Below, in pieces: positions 1 through 12,127 of a stretch of DNA of 64,000 nt. Position 1 is the first letter of the stretch, and every line of letters begins with the position of its first letter. The notes below the pieces were generated by a model. The model ran no database searches and was not told the origin of the DNA. It saw nothing but the letters and a program-made list of their open reading frames with translations. Origin of the DNA: Heterodera schachtii (lineage: Eukaryota > Nematoda > Chromadorea > Rhabditida > Heteroderidae); the NCBI GenBank assembly GCA_023374025.1, contig SIJG01000015.1, positions 1,778,697 to 1,842,696 of the forward strand, in the 5' to 3' direction. The translations under genes were made by a program, and so were the position numbers.

Positions 1-3000
1 GCCGGGTAATAATTTGTGCAATAAGCCGATTTTCGGCCTCATCCGAAATACTGACGAGTTGCGCTTGCGAGTCTTCGGCACTACAAGCGGACACCGCTTG
101 ACTAAAGCGGAAATATTTATTTAAATAAAGACAAGCTTAATAAAATAAATGGATAAGATATTTTATGAGTTTTGCCATTTGAATATTACAAAATCAATTA
201 CGCCCTTGGATAAATAAAGGTTAATTTAATTTTCAACTCGGAGTCTTTATTCATTCAAGGAATTATCACATTTTTTATAAAAAGTCTAAAGGATTTGGTT
301 TCCCAGCGATGGCGACAGGTGCCGTCGAGAAATCTTGAAAATTTAGTGTAATTTAGGTAATAGTTAAGTCGGTGCTAGGACGAAGTTACAAAAGTACAAA
401 AGTATCAATGTTCGTAATAATTAAATTTAATTATTATTTTAATTTTATTTGATAAATAATAATCATAACTTAGCTTAAACTTAATAAAATTAATCAATCT
501 AGCTATTGCAAGATAGATCTACGTAACCTCTAATATATATTATAATTTTTTAAAAATCTAGCAAAAATTTATAAAAAGTTGTAACCAAAAAGCTCGAAAA
601 AGTTAGACTCAACAATTTTGACCCTAACTTTTTTTAAATTCAATAAAATTTTTCGAAATTTAAATACAGAAATCTTTGGGCTATTTGTTCATATCAAGTG
701 CAGTGTGAATTAATTTAAGTTTGAACAATTTTAATGCATTTAAGCGACCTCACATTTTTTGATGACCATTTAAATATGACACTATTTATTTGTTCATAAC
801 TTTTTCCGAAAACAATCAAATTTTAATTTTGTTTATATAATTAGATAGCCCAAAGATTTCTCAGTTATTCAGTTAAATTTCGAAAAATTTTATTGAATTT
901 CAAGTTATGGTCAGAATTGTTTAGTCTAAATTTTTCGAGCTTTTTTGCTTACAAGTTTTTGTAAATTTTTGTGAAATTTATAAAAAATATAATATAATAG
1001 AGGATATGTAGAGCTACATCGTAATACCTTAGCAAATAAAATAATAATTAAATTTAAATATTTCAATCATTGATACTTTTCTAACTTCGGCTCACCACGG
1101 TTAAGTCTGCCTCCCCTCTTTTCGAAAAAAAATGTATTCGTATCAAAAGCCTTGAAAATATTCGTTTGTCTAGAGGGGGGGGGGGGGGGGGGGGCTTTCA
1201 GGACGACTGACCACGAATAATGGCACTATTCTGGCCATTTCCAACTCCGGGCCCGAATTCTAACACAAAGTCTAAAAACCAAAATTGAAATCGACAGTAC
1301 CCCGTAGATTGATCTCATAGGTTTTAGGGGCGATCGACCCCTCCGCCCCCCTCCTTTTTAACGTATGAATGATCGATCTGCACTTCACCAACAGATATGT
1401 TACACTGGGCCTTAGCCCCGCGGAATGGCTCCGACCCATCGGTCGGCTGAGGAGGAGGGCAGCCATGGGAGTGATGACTGATTGATCCCTGGCTTGATAA
1501 TCCATCGCTTATAAGTGGGCCCCGAGATGGCCGTTCCAAAAGAGGTTTCATATTGGCTTAATCTTCGTCTCAATGGCCCAGTTACTTCTCCTCTCGTTGG
1601 AGTGGTGACTTTTCTCTTTTCTGTCACTTACGTCCCATTCATCAGTCCCTCGATCACTTTGTAGCATTTGCCACTGGAAATGGTCCATCCAAAACCATTG
1701 CACCGCGAAACACTCGGATTGCACAAATCGAAGGCCGAAGACGGGAAAACGACGGCATTCGACACGACCGTGCCGCTGCTTCCAACCGACTGAGCTGCTT
1801 TTTTGCAAATTGCGCCTGTCATTTGAATTTCGCAGCGCGCGTCGTTCCATCGGCCTTCTGCATTTAGCATGTGCACGCACTCCTCTTTTGCGCCGGCTAA
1901 GTCAATTAAACATAATTTAAAAAATGTAAATCGATTTTCTAAATTAGCTTTTTATTAATTGAAGAACTTTTTCAATTGTTACAATACTCAAACCAACTTG
2001 GGTCAGTGTATTTGTTGGTGCCCGAGGGTTGTCCTGCTGCCCATGGCGCTGTGTTTCTTGACGCAGCAGTTGTAATTTCGGGCTATTTGTTTGTTTTTTT
2101 TAATTATTAATTAATTATCTTTTCACTTACAACATTGCCAAATATTGCTGCCAAACCGTTTGTCCATGTGCTTTGGTAGCGATTTCCGACGCGGACACGG
2201 CGAAGACCGATCCTGAGAAATAAAAACATTATAATTTGTGGGATTAGCCCATTAAAAAATAATTAATTCAACCAAAAAGTGTTGAAAATTGGTGATGCCA
2301 AATTATATGTTTGAAGTGAACGGGCAAGCGGCCGGGTAATAATTTGTGAAATAAGCCGATTTTCGGCCTCATCCCAAATACTGACGAGTTGCGCTTGCGG
2401 ATCTTCGGCACTACAAGCGGACACCGCTTGACTAAACATCGTTTATTGGGAACTAATTAAAAGCATAATTAGGATAGTAATTAAAATATTCCACTAATCT
2501 TCATTTGTAATTTTTCTTCTTGTCCAGTTCCCATTTACTCACGTCTGATTCATCAATCCTTCAACAACTTTGTAACAATTGCCATTATAATTTGTCCATC
2601 CAAATCCACTGCACACCGACGCACAAGATTCGGAAATTGTTGACGACTCTTCCGTGACTGATGATGAAGCCTCAGATGTTGATGACTCTTCAGTGGCTGA
2701 TGATAAATCTTCAGATGTTGAGGACTCTTCTGCAGATGAAGCCTCAGATGTTGATGACTCTTCAATATCCGATGGTGAGGCTTCGGATGTGGAGACAGTG
2801 TCCGATGATTTGGAATTTGAGGGCTTTTTATTGGCAGATGACGGATCTTCGTTTGGTGAACATGATTTCAGTGGTGAATCTTTGGTGGAATGTGATTCTT
2901 TGGATTCAGAAGAATGTCCAGATGATGAATCTTGGTGCGAAGATGATTCCTTGGATGATGAAGAATCTTCGGATGATGAATCTTTGGAAGATGATGATGA

Positions 3001-3303
3001 CCCATCACTATCGTATTCTGTTTTTACAAGTTTTTAGTTTTTAATTTTATTTTTCTTAAACTTTTTACCTTTTTTAGCTTTTGAACTTTTCTGTGCAACT
3101 CTTAACACAATCTTTTTTCCTTCAACCAATCCGCGCCGTTTCACTTTCAAATTTTCCCCCGTTCTTTTCAGTGTTTTTGATTGTCCTTTAATGGAGAACA
3201 CTGCTGCTTCTCTTTTCTTTTGGCTATGTTCTTGCTCCCCGTAGATTTTCTCATTATTTTTAACGGAATTCTCTCCTTCGGATGGGGAAAATGATGAGAA
3301 GAG
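1..3303 (-). CDS. Multi-domain C-type lectin-like protein, partial (runs off left edge)
   Basis: Seven exons are supported by splice sites and frame closure: 3303-3069, 3017-2543, 2431-2273, 2212-2131, 2082-1998, 1896-1632 and 101-1. The first is Lys-rich. The second is a long Ser/Asp/Glu/Lys low-complexity linker that enters a lectin domain (SGFGWTNYNGNCYK). The next exons carry FNTFWIGLRR, TWTNG, QPSGTNKYTDP and WNDARCEIQMTGAICKK, completing one C-type lectin domain. The same exon begins a second domain (NGFGWTISSGKCYK) that continues in exon 101-1. The usual calcium motif EPN/QPD reads QPS, so sugar binding is uncertain. Exon sizes and phases match the neighbouring lectin gene, so the two are paralogues. 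The 5' end is unresolved: an ORF at 3683-3483 is in the right place but its phase does not join. The 1.5-kb intron 102-1631 holds a foldback repeat and a poly-G tract. Confidence 0.8.
496..1040. repeat. Foldback (palindromic) element in lectin intron
   Basis: Two imperfect inverted arms of about 190 bp (roughly 496-690 and 845-1040) pair around a centre near 765. For example aaatctttgggctat near 670 faces atagcccaaagattt near 846, and cctctaatatat faces atataatagagg. No coding potential. It lies inside the large lectin intron. Confidence 0.7.
1175..1194 (+). repeat. Poly-G tract (20 nt)
   Basis: An uninterrupted run of 20 guanines in the lectin intron, one of several such tracts in the window. 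Confidence 0.95.
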
Positions 3304-4219
3304 CTTAAAAATATTAATTAATTAATATTAATTAATTGTTGAATTCATTTTTGGTATTATTATTTTATTTTGCTTGAAAAGAGCTGACTTCGATTGTTAG
3401 AAGAAGGATTAAAATTGAGAAAAGAATTTGAGGCTGCATTTTCTCGAAGTTTGTGACAATTTTAATTAATTAATGAATGTTCTCACTTTGTTTCGCTTTT
3501 ATGTAGACATTTTTCCTGCTGAAATTTGCCACGCTTAATTCTTTGTTTGTTTAGAGAATTCAGTGAGCTGAATTCATCAAATTTTATTTGTTCATGCGTT
3601 CTTTTAGAAGTCTCTTCCTTTTTGATAAAGTTGCTTTCGGTTGATGAAAGCTGTTCAAACCAAAAAATGAACCACAGAACCAAGCATTAAACTAAACCAT
3701 TCGGCACTTGGGCTGATGCTTTTTTTTCGTTTATTCAATTGAACTTAAATTTGAATTTCTTATTCACCAATTATATTATAATATTTGAACCTCCAACGGA
3801 TCAAATCCAGTGGACTTTCTCACAGATTCAATGAATCTTTGACTTCCGCAGGAAGTGCCCCAGGTACGCTTGAACAGTTCAACGAATTTTAAACAGAGAG
3901 CCAAGGATAAACGACAAAATAGAAAAGTTGGTAAAGTGTGCGAATGACTGTGTCGGCTTTACGTGTTTTCTTTATGGCAGCAGCAGTGTGCCACTGACGA
4001 AGGAAAAAGTTCGAATGTCTAAAATATTCCAAAATATTCGCGCACTTATTTTTTGATCGGAAAGGCAATCGGCTTCCGAGAAATTTAAGTCCAACGGCAA
4101 AACAATCATCTGTTTGTTACAACTGCCATAGAAATTGGCAAATTCACGAAATAAGCCCAGATGGGTCAAAATTTTAAATATCCAAAATTATGGAACTCAA
4201 TGAATGATCTAGTGGACGT

Positions 4220-4522
4220 TTACCCCACATTTGCGCCTCGGACATTTGCGCCTATGTCTAAAATCTGATTCAAACTAGTTTTTTCAATCCCTAATAGCTT
4301 AAACAGCATTATATAAAAGATAGAAAGTGATTGTATCCGATCATTTGATGGTTAGCAAATTTTTGAAAAAATCACCAATTATTCAAACAGCAGAATTAAT
4401 GCTCATAAAAAATAGAAGACTGTGTTTTCATAATCTTAATGCTGTTTTTAGGCTATTAGGACTTGAAAAAGTTTTCAATAGTTTGAATCCGATTTTGGAC
4501 ATAGGCGCAAATGTCTGGTTAA
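4220..4522. repeat. Foldback MITE with repeated 13-bp end word
   Basis: Inverted arms of about 85 bp: the left arm begins near ttacccc and the right arm ends near tggttaa. The left arm carries two tandem copies of ggacatttgcgcc-like sequence; the right arm has the complement (ggcgcaaatgtc). Inside the arms attcaaacta faces tagtttgaat. It lies downstream of the secreted lectin gene and has no ORF of note. Confidence 0.7.
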
Positions 4523-4698
4523 TTTAACAAATTTTTCCTAAAAATCCCATCCTTATTGATAAATGATAATATATTTTCTAAACGTTGAAGGCAAAAAAGA
4601 ATAAATGAAAGATATTTGAGTTAATATTTTGAATTATTAATTAATAGTTTTCTGATTTAAGAACAATATCTTTTCTGACAATAAACTGCGATAAAATG

Positions 4699-6106
4699 TC
4701 AATATTTCGGCACTTTTTGGCACACACCGCCGCTCATTTGCACACGGCACTCAGCATCATTCCAGCTGCCATCGGCACTGAACATGTGAACGCATTCCTC
4801 CTTGACTCCGGCTTTAAAAAACCCCAATAATTAAATTCAAAATAACTATGGCGATTCGTTCAAATGCCATACTTGGGTCCGTGAATTTGTTGGTGCCGGA
4901 CGGCTCGCCCTCTCCCCATGGGTATTTGTTCTTGCCATTTGCTGTTGTCAATTCGGTGGTAATTTCGGGCTTAAAGCATTTACGAAGTCACCCTTCTTCA
5001 TTACAGTTTCTTATTCACTACCAGATTTCCAAACATTGCTTTCTTCCCGTTTACCCAAGTGCTGTCGTATTTTTCGCCGTTTTTGACACGGTTAAGTCCA
5101 ATCCTTAACAATTCATTAAGGGGCAATAAACCCGCCTAATGGGCCATAAGTAAAGAGAAGGCAACCAAAATGTGTTGAAAAGAGTTGTCTCCAAGCGGTA
5201 ATTGTCCAGTGAACGCTCAATTGGCTTTGCGATCATTTTCCCGACAAAACGATTTTCGTCCTCACTCTGAATGCATACGAGAATTGCACCCTCACTTTTG
5301 CAAGCGGCGATCATGTGACTGAAATGTTTGCTTATTTGTTAGACTAAAGCGCGATCATTGTGTATTAATCCTCTCTTTTACATAATGTGTTTAGTTGCTT
5401 AATTAGGGTCATTAATGGCACCGCATTGAAGTGCCTTTTGTCAAATGATTTGCCATTTTTCAATTTGTCTGTTCCCATGTGCTCCTCGTTTGTCATTTTT
5501 AACTGCCATTTCTGTTTCTTTCACTGATCGGCTCAACTCACTTCCAATCCATCAGTCCTTCGATCACTTTATAGCATTTTCCCTTGTTCAGTGTCCAACC
5601 AAAACCGTCGCATGAAGAAGCATTGTGATCAGCAGCAGCAGACCGATGATCGCTTGTTGCATTTTGAATTCCACCAATTGAAGAAGGGCCTTCTAAAACA
5701 GACTTCCATCTTGAAAACTCATCAATTTCCTAATGAGCAAATTATTGAAAATGATTTCTTACCTTCAATTAGGTAAATTTAATGGGTTATCGTTAATCAA
5801 TTTTGTCTGAAAATATTCTAGAAAATTTTGAAGAAGGGAATTTTAATGAAACTAATTTAAGACAATTTATTACTAAATTCACAAAAAATGCAAAAAGTGT
5901 CGTTATTCCAAATCGGACATTTCTGCTGATATGAATACATTTTTGCGCTTTTTTATTGTCCAATAAAGTGCCCTCATAATGACCAAGTAAATTAAACTTT
6001 TTGATTCCCTTTTCTCACCTCTTTCACGCGGTTCCGAATTGATTCGGCATTGTGAAAAAGTAATGAGAGAAAAGATAAGGAAAATTTTGAAATGAATTTG
6101 TGCCAT
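4699..6106 (-). CDS. Secreted C-type lectin-like protein, 227 aa
   Basis: Complete six-exon model: 6106-6019, 5692-5542, 5318-5166, 5103-5022, 4969-4873, 4811-4699. The lengths sum to 684 nt and every phase closes. Residues 1-20 are a signal peptide (MAQIHFKIFLIFSLITFSQC). A short variable stretch follows, then one C-type lectin domain: CDGFGWTLNKGKCYK, MIAACKSEGAILV, ENRFVGKM, FNTFWIGLNR, STWVNGKK, GEGEPSGTNKFTDP and SWNDAECRVQMSGGVCQK. The EPN-like motif reads EPS, so calcium-dependent sugar binding is not assured. Proteins of this class in nematodes are usually secreted and proposed to act in immunity or at the host interface. Intron positions are the same as in the multi-domain gene to the left. 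Confidence 0.88.
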
Positions 6107-7023
6107 TTTACACTTTCTATTGAAGTGTTTCCAATTACTTTTTGGCTGCTTAAATATGAGTTGATGGAATTGGGTTCATTGCTTCTTTAATTTATTATAC
6201 CAATTTTTTATTCGAATCCTTAAATTATTTTCCCATTTCATTCATTTCGTGGCGTTAAATTGGCGCAATTAACCTATTTCGGGAACGGTTGATGATAAGA
6301 TTAATTCAAATTATAAAGATCTTCTAAATTATTTAATATTTTTAAAATAACATCATTAGATTAATAATCAAATTTGATTATAATAAAAAAACATTTAACG
6401 AAATTTCAGAAAATCTTCTTTAAACAAAATTTGTTATTAATTAATCGGTCATACGATTGGGTCGCACTTTCTTTTTACGAAAAATAATAAAAATATTGTG
6501 TCTCTTTTTTTCTTTCTTTATGTTTTAATTAATTTTGATCAAATGGAACGAGAGAAAATAAGAATGAATGTTTTAAATTGAACAAAAAAAAACAGCGCCC
6601 ACTCTAAACGTTTAATTTTCTCAATACGGAGGAAATTTTGAAAATTTTCATCCAAATTTTACAACGATTTTCTAGCAACAATTTCATGGTGGCACCCAAA
6701 GATTTCAAATTTGACTTCAAAAAATCACGAAAAAAATTAAAAAATTTCCCAGAGAAACTGTTTAATTACGATTTGACTTTTAGAATTCTTATATAATGGC
6801 ATATTATAAACTGTCATTTTCTGTCAAAAAAATGTAAGCCCTTAAAAAAGCGTGAAAATTAACAATTAATTCTTCTTTCAAAGTGAAAATTAATCGAAAA
6901 ATCAATCATTGTGTACAAAAATGACATTGTGAAGCGATTGGATTGTTTGTGATCGCAGTTTACTATAAGGTTTTTTCGCTGTATATATACGAATTGCCAA
7001 ATTAATTGCCATTTTTCAATTAA
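6107..7023. other. Intergenic AT-rich stretch
   Basis: Between the lectin start and the receptor 3' end. Mostly A/T homopolymer-rich sequence. I see no exon, RNA gene or clear repeat family member here. Confidence 0.6.
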
Positions 7024-8846
7024 TTAATGGAGTTCAATCATTTTGAAATCGCAATTGTTCTGTTGTTTTGTCATGCCAATGTTTGAGTTCGTAATGCCTC
7101 CTGCCGCATTGGTGTTTCTGGTAAGCGCAGGTCCAACCTTGGTGGTGCCCATATTGGCCTTGTTTGGGTCCAGGAAATTGACAATGTCGCGTCGGATTGT
7201 CTTGTTCATGGTCAAGTAAATTAGGGAGGGGAGGCCTAACAAAAATTAATTTAAATTAATTATGGGCCAATTCTTTGAATTATTTGAGTACCATGTGCCC
7301 AAACCCAGAGAAATGAGGCCAGGTAAATGAGGAAGTCTGAAATGCGAAAGAATTGCATGTAAATGTAGATGAGGCCACAGAAAGTGTTCACGGCGGAGAT
7401 GGCCAACACTTGGAGAAAAGTCTGCCGAAGGGATGAAACGGAAAAGAAATGAGTTGGGTGGACAGACCCCTCACAACGGCACTTTGGCTGTGCCATTCTC
7501 TTACCGCTTTTTGAGCCCTTGAACTGCTTGCAAACCCTCCCGAAGAAGTTTTGTAGAAGAAAACGAAGGTGAAGACCAAATAAGCGGAACTGAGGCCGAT
7601 CGTTACCAACCAATTGTGGAATATTTGCCAATTGTTGTAATACTAAATTCTCAGGTAATAACTTTTTGAAAAATAACGATTTTTTCAGGATAATAGAAAA
7701 CACTTAGGGCTATCGAAATATTAAGATTTTGAAATCTGGTTCATTTTGTGCGAAGTTATGCGTTATTTTGATGGCTTTTTGACTAATGTCCCAGCACCAT
7801 ACTAAAGACCAAAACAAAACACCACTTGGACTTGCAAGAATTATAATATTAAAAATGCATTTCTCACAATTGTGCCAAAGTCGTCGATGTATCCGACTAA
7901 AAATGAAAAATGGTAAAGCCAATGCGAAAAAAGGAAAAGCCAAATGCCAATGTACAAATGACATATACCATGAGGGTTAAAGAACCAGGAAAAGTAAATG
8001 CCGCTGAAAAGAACCGGCATTTGGGTGATGGCGATGTAAGTGGCGTAGAGGAGGGGCGGAATGAGCCAAAGCCAGGCACGCCCGCCGTGGTAAAGCCGTT
8101 CCCCCCAAACGGGCGAGATCATCTCAACACATCGGTTTACCGCAAGAAGAATATCCGCCGATGATTCGGCCACCCAAAAGACTGAGAAAAGAAAAGGATG
8201 AAAACGGAAGGGCAAATGGGATGGTAATTAGCATAGAATTGAAATGCCAAAAGTGACACTAATTAGCACAAAATAAGAAAGCTATAACACCAAAGCAAAA
8301 AGGGACGGCCAATAAAATAATAAATGAGCCCAAATTAGGCATAGGGTAGGAATTGAGCCGACGCCTCCACCCATTAAATGGGCAGCTGATCTACCATTGA
8401 GCTACCGATACATATTCGCTTTTTCTTTGTATTTTTAGTGAACAAGCCGTAGAACACTTACAAAATCCGACAATGCCGGACAAGTAGATCAAGTCGGGAT
8501 AGGAACAGAACACAACGCCTGTGATGGCGAAATAGCCGTGCATTAAGCAGTTGATGAACAGACAGAGGATGTCGATGAGACCGATGAAGAACATGAACTT
8601 GTAACAAGCCTGGTCACGGTGTTTCCAAATGGAGAACATGCTAAATGTTAGCACATAATTAGGGGTACAAGCACAGAACTAAACGTACCAAGGGATGTAG
8701 CACAATTGGAACAGCACGAACTGCATGATGAAGGAGATGCCGAGTACGGTATGGGTACGGTTGACAAGCGGAATATCGTCAATTTTGTACGAGGAACAAT
8801 TGTAAAGTCGTTGGTAATCAGTGGGACGGAACAAATACAGCTCCAT
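7024..8846 (-). CDS. Srt-family seven-transmembrane chemoreceptor, 352 aa
   Basis: Seven exons: 8846-8689, 8640-8462, 8181-7969, 7896-7868 (29 nt), 7642-7505, 7421-7292 and 7235-7024. They sum to 1059 nt with all phases closing. Family-typical blocks in order: MELYLFRPTDYQRLYNCSSY at the N terminus, WKHRDQACYKFMFFIG, ESSADILLAVNRCVEM at the TM3 end, WFFNPHVGYIDDFG in the extracellular loop, NNWQIFHNW, and HGLPSLIYLTMNKTIRR at the TM7/tail junction. Seven hydrophobic segments are present. The cytoplasmic tail is rich in Asn, Thr and Gly. Srt receptors are nematode-specific GPCRs thought to detect chemicals in sensory neurons. Ligand unknown. Introns are short except 8461-8182, which holds a tRNA-like sequence, and 7867-7643. 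Confidence 0.92.
8339..8411 (-). tRNA. tRNA-like pseudogene inside receptor intron
   Basis: Exactly 73 nt on the minus strand with an A-box-like tagctcaatgg, a B-box-like ggctcaattcc, and ends that pair with one mismatch (gtatcgg with cctatgc). The anticodon arm can fold only irregularly and would present TTA, a stop-reading anticodon. I read it as a decayed or tRNA-derived copy, not a working tRNA. Confidence 0.35.
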
Positions 8847-8849
8847 TTT

Positions 8850-9460
8850 CTCAATCCAAAAAAAGAAAAAAAAGACAGAAATTAGGGCTTAATGAGGTTT
8901 GGGTTCTTTAATAAAATGATGGAACTTAATCACAAACAATGTTTTTCGTTTAAAGCGGACAATGTAATTATGAATTATTATTTGTGTACTACTAATTACA
9001 CTGATTAGCTAATTCTTAAGAAAAATTAGTAACAAAATAATTACTGAGCTAAACCCAAATAAAAATCCAATTTAGCAAATGCCATATTAGGAGAGATTGT
9101 CGACAAAATGTCAGATAAAAAGAGCATTTACATATTGCAATACGAAACAAAAGAATAATAGAGTCAAAATTAATTTAAAAAAGAAGGAAATTGCTTTCTT
9201 TGTGCTTTTTGGTTTATTCCGAGGCATTACATTTCCTATTAAAAAATATTAACAATTAAAAAAAGAAAGGAGGAAAAAATTTGAGAAAAGCAGCAAAAGG
9301 GAGTTGCGACTTGGAATTTGGCCATTTTCTGAATTTAAGACTTCGGGTTGTTTTTAAAAATGTGAATTGCATTCAAAGCTTCATTACCAAATTGGAAGTG
9401 ATCAATAAGCCTTGGAGGATAAAAATGAGCGATTTTGCACGAATATAGTGTTGTTTTGAT
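8850..9460. other. Gene-free AT-rich stretch
   Basis: Upstream of the Srt receptor start. It may contain the receptor promoter, but I recognise no specific element, ORF or repeat. Confidence 0.5.
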
Positions 9461-9467
9461 GGGGACC

Positions 9468-9530
9468 GGTAAATTAGACACCGGAATATTGGACACCAAG
9501 CGGAAAACTGGACACCAAGTTCCTAAAATA
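9468..9530. repeat. Tandem word repeat (ggacacc)
   Basis: Three spaced copies: attagacaccgg, attggacaccaag, actggacaccaag. This resembles the tandem-word ends of the MULE at 58917-60028, but only one end is visible here. Confidence 0.5.
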
Positions 9531-9875
9531 AAAAAGCCAGGAATTGGGTTGAAAAATAAATTTATGAAGGGTAAATGGATTAATGAATTAAGGCACTTAG
9601 AGTAAATCAGGCATTCAATATGCACGATGATTGATCAATGTGCCAAAACATGCACGAAAATGGGCGATGATTAGTCAATGTGCTAAAATTGCATAAAAAA
9701 TGGCAATCCTATCTAAAATAACTTTGTTTCTTTCTTTATGAATGTTATGGTGGCTACTTTTCCTGATCTTACAATAATAAAAACCTTATTTATTGCCATT
9801 TTATTGGGCTTATAAAAACACAGGGATGTGCAGACTAAAATAAAATCTTTTAGCAAAACCAAAATTTTTGTTTGT

Positions 9876-10190
9876 TCAATGAATTGGACGCTGCTCAATT
9901 TCTGCAAAATGCCGGGGTTCTTCATTGGGGTCGGCAAAACCAATGTGGGTCAAAAATGCGTCGGTCCACATACAGTTACCGTGGTAAAGTAATTCTAATT
10001 TTGCGCTGTACCAAATTGTGTAAATCAACCAAGGGTATCCATCCAGCCAAATACTTGGCTTGGTCCTTCCACACTCCCAATTGATGATGTTAAGCGACGA
10101 AACCTTGACGATTTTGATGAGCTTTTGCGCAATATCTTTGCCTTTATGCCCTCTGTCTGACTCATTTAATGATTTATTTGAATTTTTCAT
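9876..10190 (-). pseudogene. Possible FLYWCH-like transposon protein fragment
   Basis: A 104-codon open frame with a KPSIWLDGYPW segment followed by YHGNCMWTDAF and HFAEIEQRP. The order loosely recalls FLYWCH zinc-finger domains found in Mutator-like elements, but the key Trp/Cys/His spacing is not convincing. There is no family-level evidence beyond this and it could be a chance ORF. Confidence 0.22.
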
Positions 10191-10629
10191 TTTAAAATTA
10201 AAAAAAAAATCACAAATATTGTTAATCTATGACCAGATGTCAAAACAACACCATATTCGTAACCAGTGAGTGACCTTGAAAAGCAAATTGTGAATTTTTT
10301 TAAATTTTTCGAGGGGGGAGGCGGTAGTAAAACACGGAAGTAGCCCGATTTTTTGGTGAAAATGATGTCCTTTTTAGTTGGGCCGCATAGTCCAGACATA
10401 TTAATTGAGCCCCAACGAAAATACTTTCAATGTTTTTAATTTATTCCCATGATAATTTCGGTACCATTTTTCTCTTAACAAATACATAAGAGAAGAAGAA
10501 ATGAAAACTCAAAATAAAAAAGAGTAAAGCATTAGGAGTTTTATTTAATAAATAAATTAAATTAATAACATAAAAAATATTCACAATTTGGTATAATAAA
10601 TTTTTTGGGTTTTTGGTCATCATTCGTTT

Positions 10630-10790
10630 CATTAGGCCACCACGGCGTCCTCCAACAAACGCAGCCCACGCGCCTCGGCCAAACGGTGGCCAAGCGGCGG
10701 CGGGTGGGGCGCCAGCCAAAAGCGGCGGACGCGCGTCGTCCGAGCGGGCGCAATTGTGGCACAAAGTTTGGGCGAACGTTCGGTGGAAAA
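10630..10790. other. GC-rich island in AT-rich DNA
   Basis: About 160 bp of strongly GC-rich sequence with many CG dinucleotides, flanked abruptly by AT-rich DNA. Overlapping ORFs on both strands extend only a little beyond it. I cannot match it to rRNA or to a coding family. Confidence 0.5.
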
Positions 10791-11109
10791 AAGCCTATCG
10801 AAAATACATATATTAAAACAGAGAAAATTTTAAAAAATGTATAATTTAAATGTGAAAAAGGACGAAAAAATATTTAAAAAAAAATAATTTTATAACGCAT
10901 AGGTACAAAATATGGGAAGCTAATGCATTTACTGAATTCTTTTTCCGGTAAAAAAATATTGGTAAAAACCATTTTATTTTATTATTCCAAGAGTTTTTTG
11001 GCTTGAAAGTAAAAATTTTTTTGGTCTATTTGAATTCAACAGGAATCTTTTTTGTCGTTTAGCTACAAAAATTCAAAAAATTATATTGTTTGTTATTTAA
11101 ATGGGCGCC

Positions 11110-11169
11110 GGACTTTTCGACAGAAGGACTTTTCGACAGAAACACAAAAAATAATGGACTTTTCGACAG
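11110..11169. repeat. Three copies of ggacttttcgacag
   Basis: Perfect 14-bp copies at 11110-11123, 11126-11139 and 11156-11169. The arrangement resembles a transposon end built from a tandem word; the opposite end was not found. Confidence 0.6.
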
Positions 11170-11437
11170 TAAACATAAAAAGAAATAATTCTTATTAAAA
11201 TAAATTATATTGCTTGTCAGTTTTGCTAAATTTATTTTAAATAAACATACTAATATGTATTGTGCTAAATAAGAATTACTAAAGATATGATTTTTACGTT
11301 TTTACCTAAAAAAAATTCAGAAAAACTTAGCCTTAAGAATCGACTCCTAAAATTTTCAAAAATAAACCCCTAAGAAGAATGAAAAATTTTCTCAAAAATT
11401 CATCTCTAAAATTTATTTATTTATTTGATTATTAATA

Positions 11438-11645
11438 GAGCTCACATTTGGAGGCATATGCCTTTTTTCTGCGCACTAATTTCGATATATTAAGCATAAA
11501 AAAACACAATTTCTACTTGATTTGAGGCTTTTAGAGTATGCCTTTTTCGTGCCTTTTCATACCTTTTTTTCAATCTTTTGCTCTCTATTATAGTGCTTTT
11601 TTCGCGATTTTTGGTGCCTTTTTTTGCGAGCTTTATTGAAAATTA
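11438..11645. repeat. hAT-like word element, word gccttttt (partial)
   Basis: Starts tagagctcac and carries the framework shared by the family (a tctgcgcactaatttcg block, then tatgcctttttcgtgcc repeats and a cgcgattttt spacer), ending near gcgagcttta. It is close in sequence to the longer element at 36492-37167. Confidence 0.6.
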
Positions 11646-11737
11646 TTTATCTCATCCTGAGTTTAAATAGACCAGAAATTTTTAAATTTTCACCTATTTG
11701 AAATCGCTTGTCACGTTTCAACGGTGCAAAAGTCATC

Positions 11738-12127
11738 AAAAAGGGAGTTATAAAAAAAACTATCTAATGAAAATTTTCAACAAAAAAACTACCCATAACT
11801 TTGCTCAAACAAAACTAAAATTTAATTCTTAATATTATTCTATAGCCCTAACAATTCTCTACTAGCCTGCAAAATTTCAAAAAATTTCGAAATGTTTGAA
11901 CACAGTTAAGACCAAAAGTACACCAGGAAACAGGTTTTCTAACATTTTTGGCCATAGCTTTTTTGAAACTTAGCGAAATTTTTTTATAAATTTCCCAGTC
12001 TAGTAGAGAATTGTTAGGGCTATCGAATAATATCAAGAATTAAAACTTTCATTGGGTTTGAGCAAAGTTATGGGTAGTTTTTTGTTGAAATTTTTCATTT
12101 GATAGTTTTTTTATAACGCCCTTTTTG
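11738..12127. repeat. Foldback element
   Basis: Long inverted arms: aactacccataactttgctc near 11788 faces gagcaaagttatgggtagtt near 12060, and ccctaacaattctctactag near 11847 faces its complement near 12000. The centre is near 11933. It lies against the end of the receptor fragment at 12111-12671 and may have interrupted it. Confidence 0.75.

Noticed and set aside
2654..3044. Plus-strand Asp/Glu-rich and Met-rich ORFs of 127 codons
   Set aside because: They are antisense to the Ser-rich lectin exon, which has matching splice sites and phase and leads into a lectin domain.
5591..5776. Plus-strand 61-codon ORF, and a signal-peptide-like minus frame near 5660
   Set aside because: Both overlap the second exon of the secreted lectin in other frames. 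The true signal peptide is at 6106 and its phase joins correctly.
10605..10844. Arg/Pro-rich ORFs over the GC island, including a possible rRNA fragment
   Set aside because: No recognised rRNA helix or coding motif; the ORFs exist because the GC-rich block lacks stop codons.
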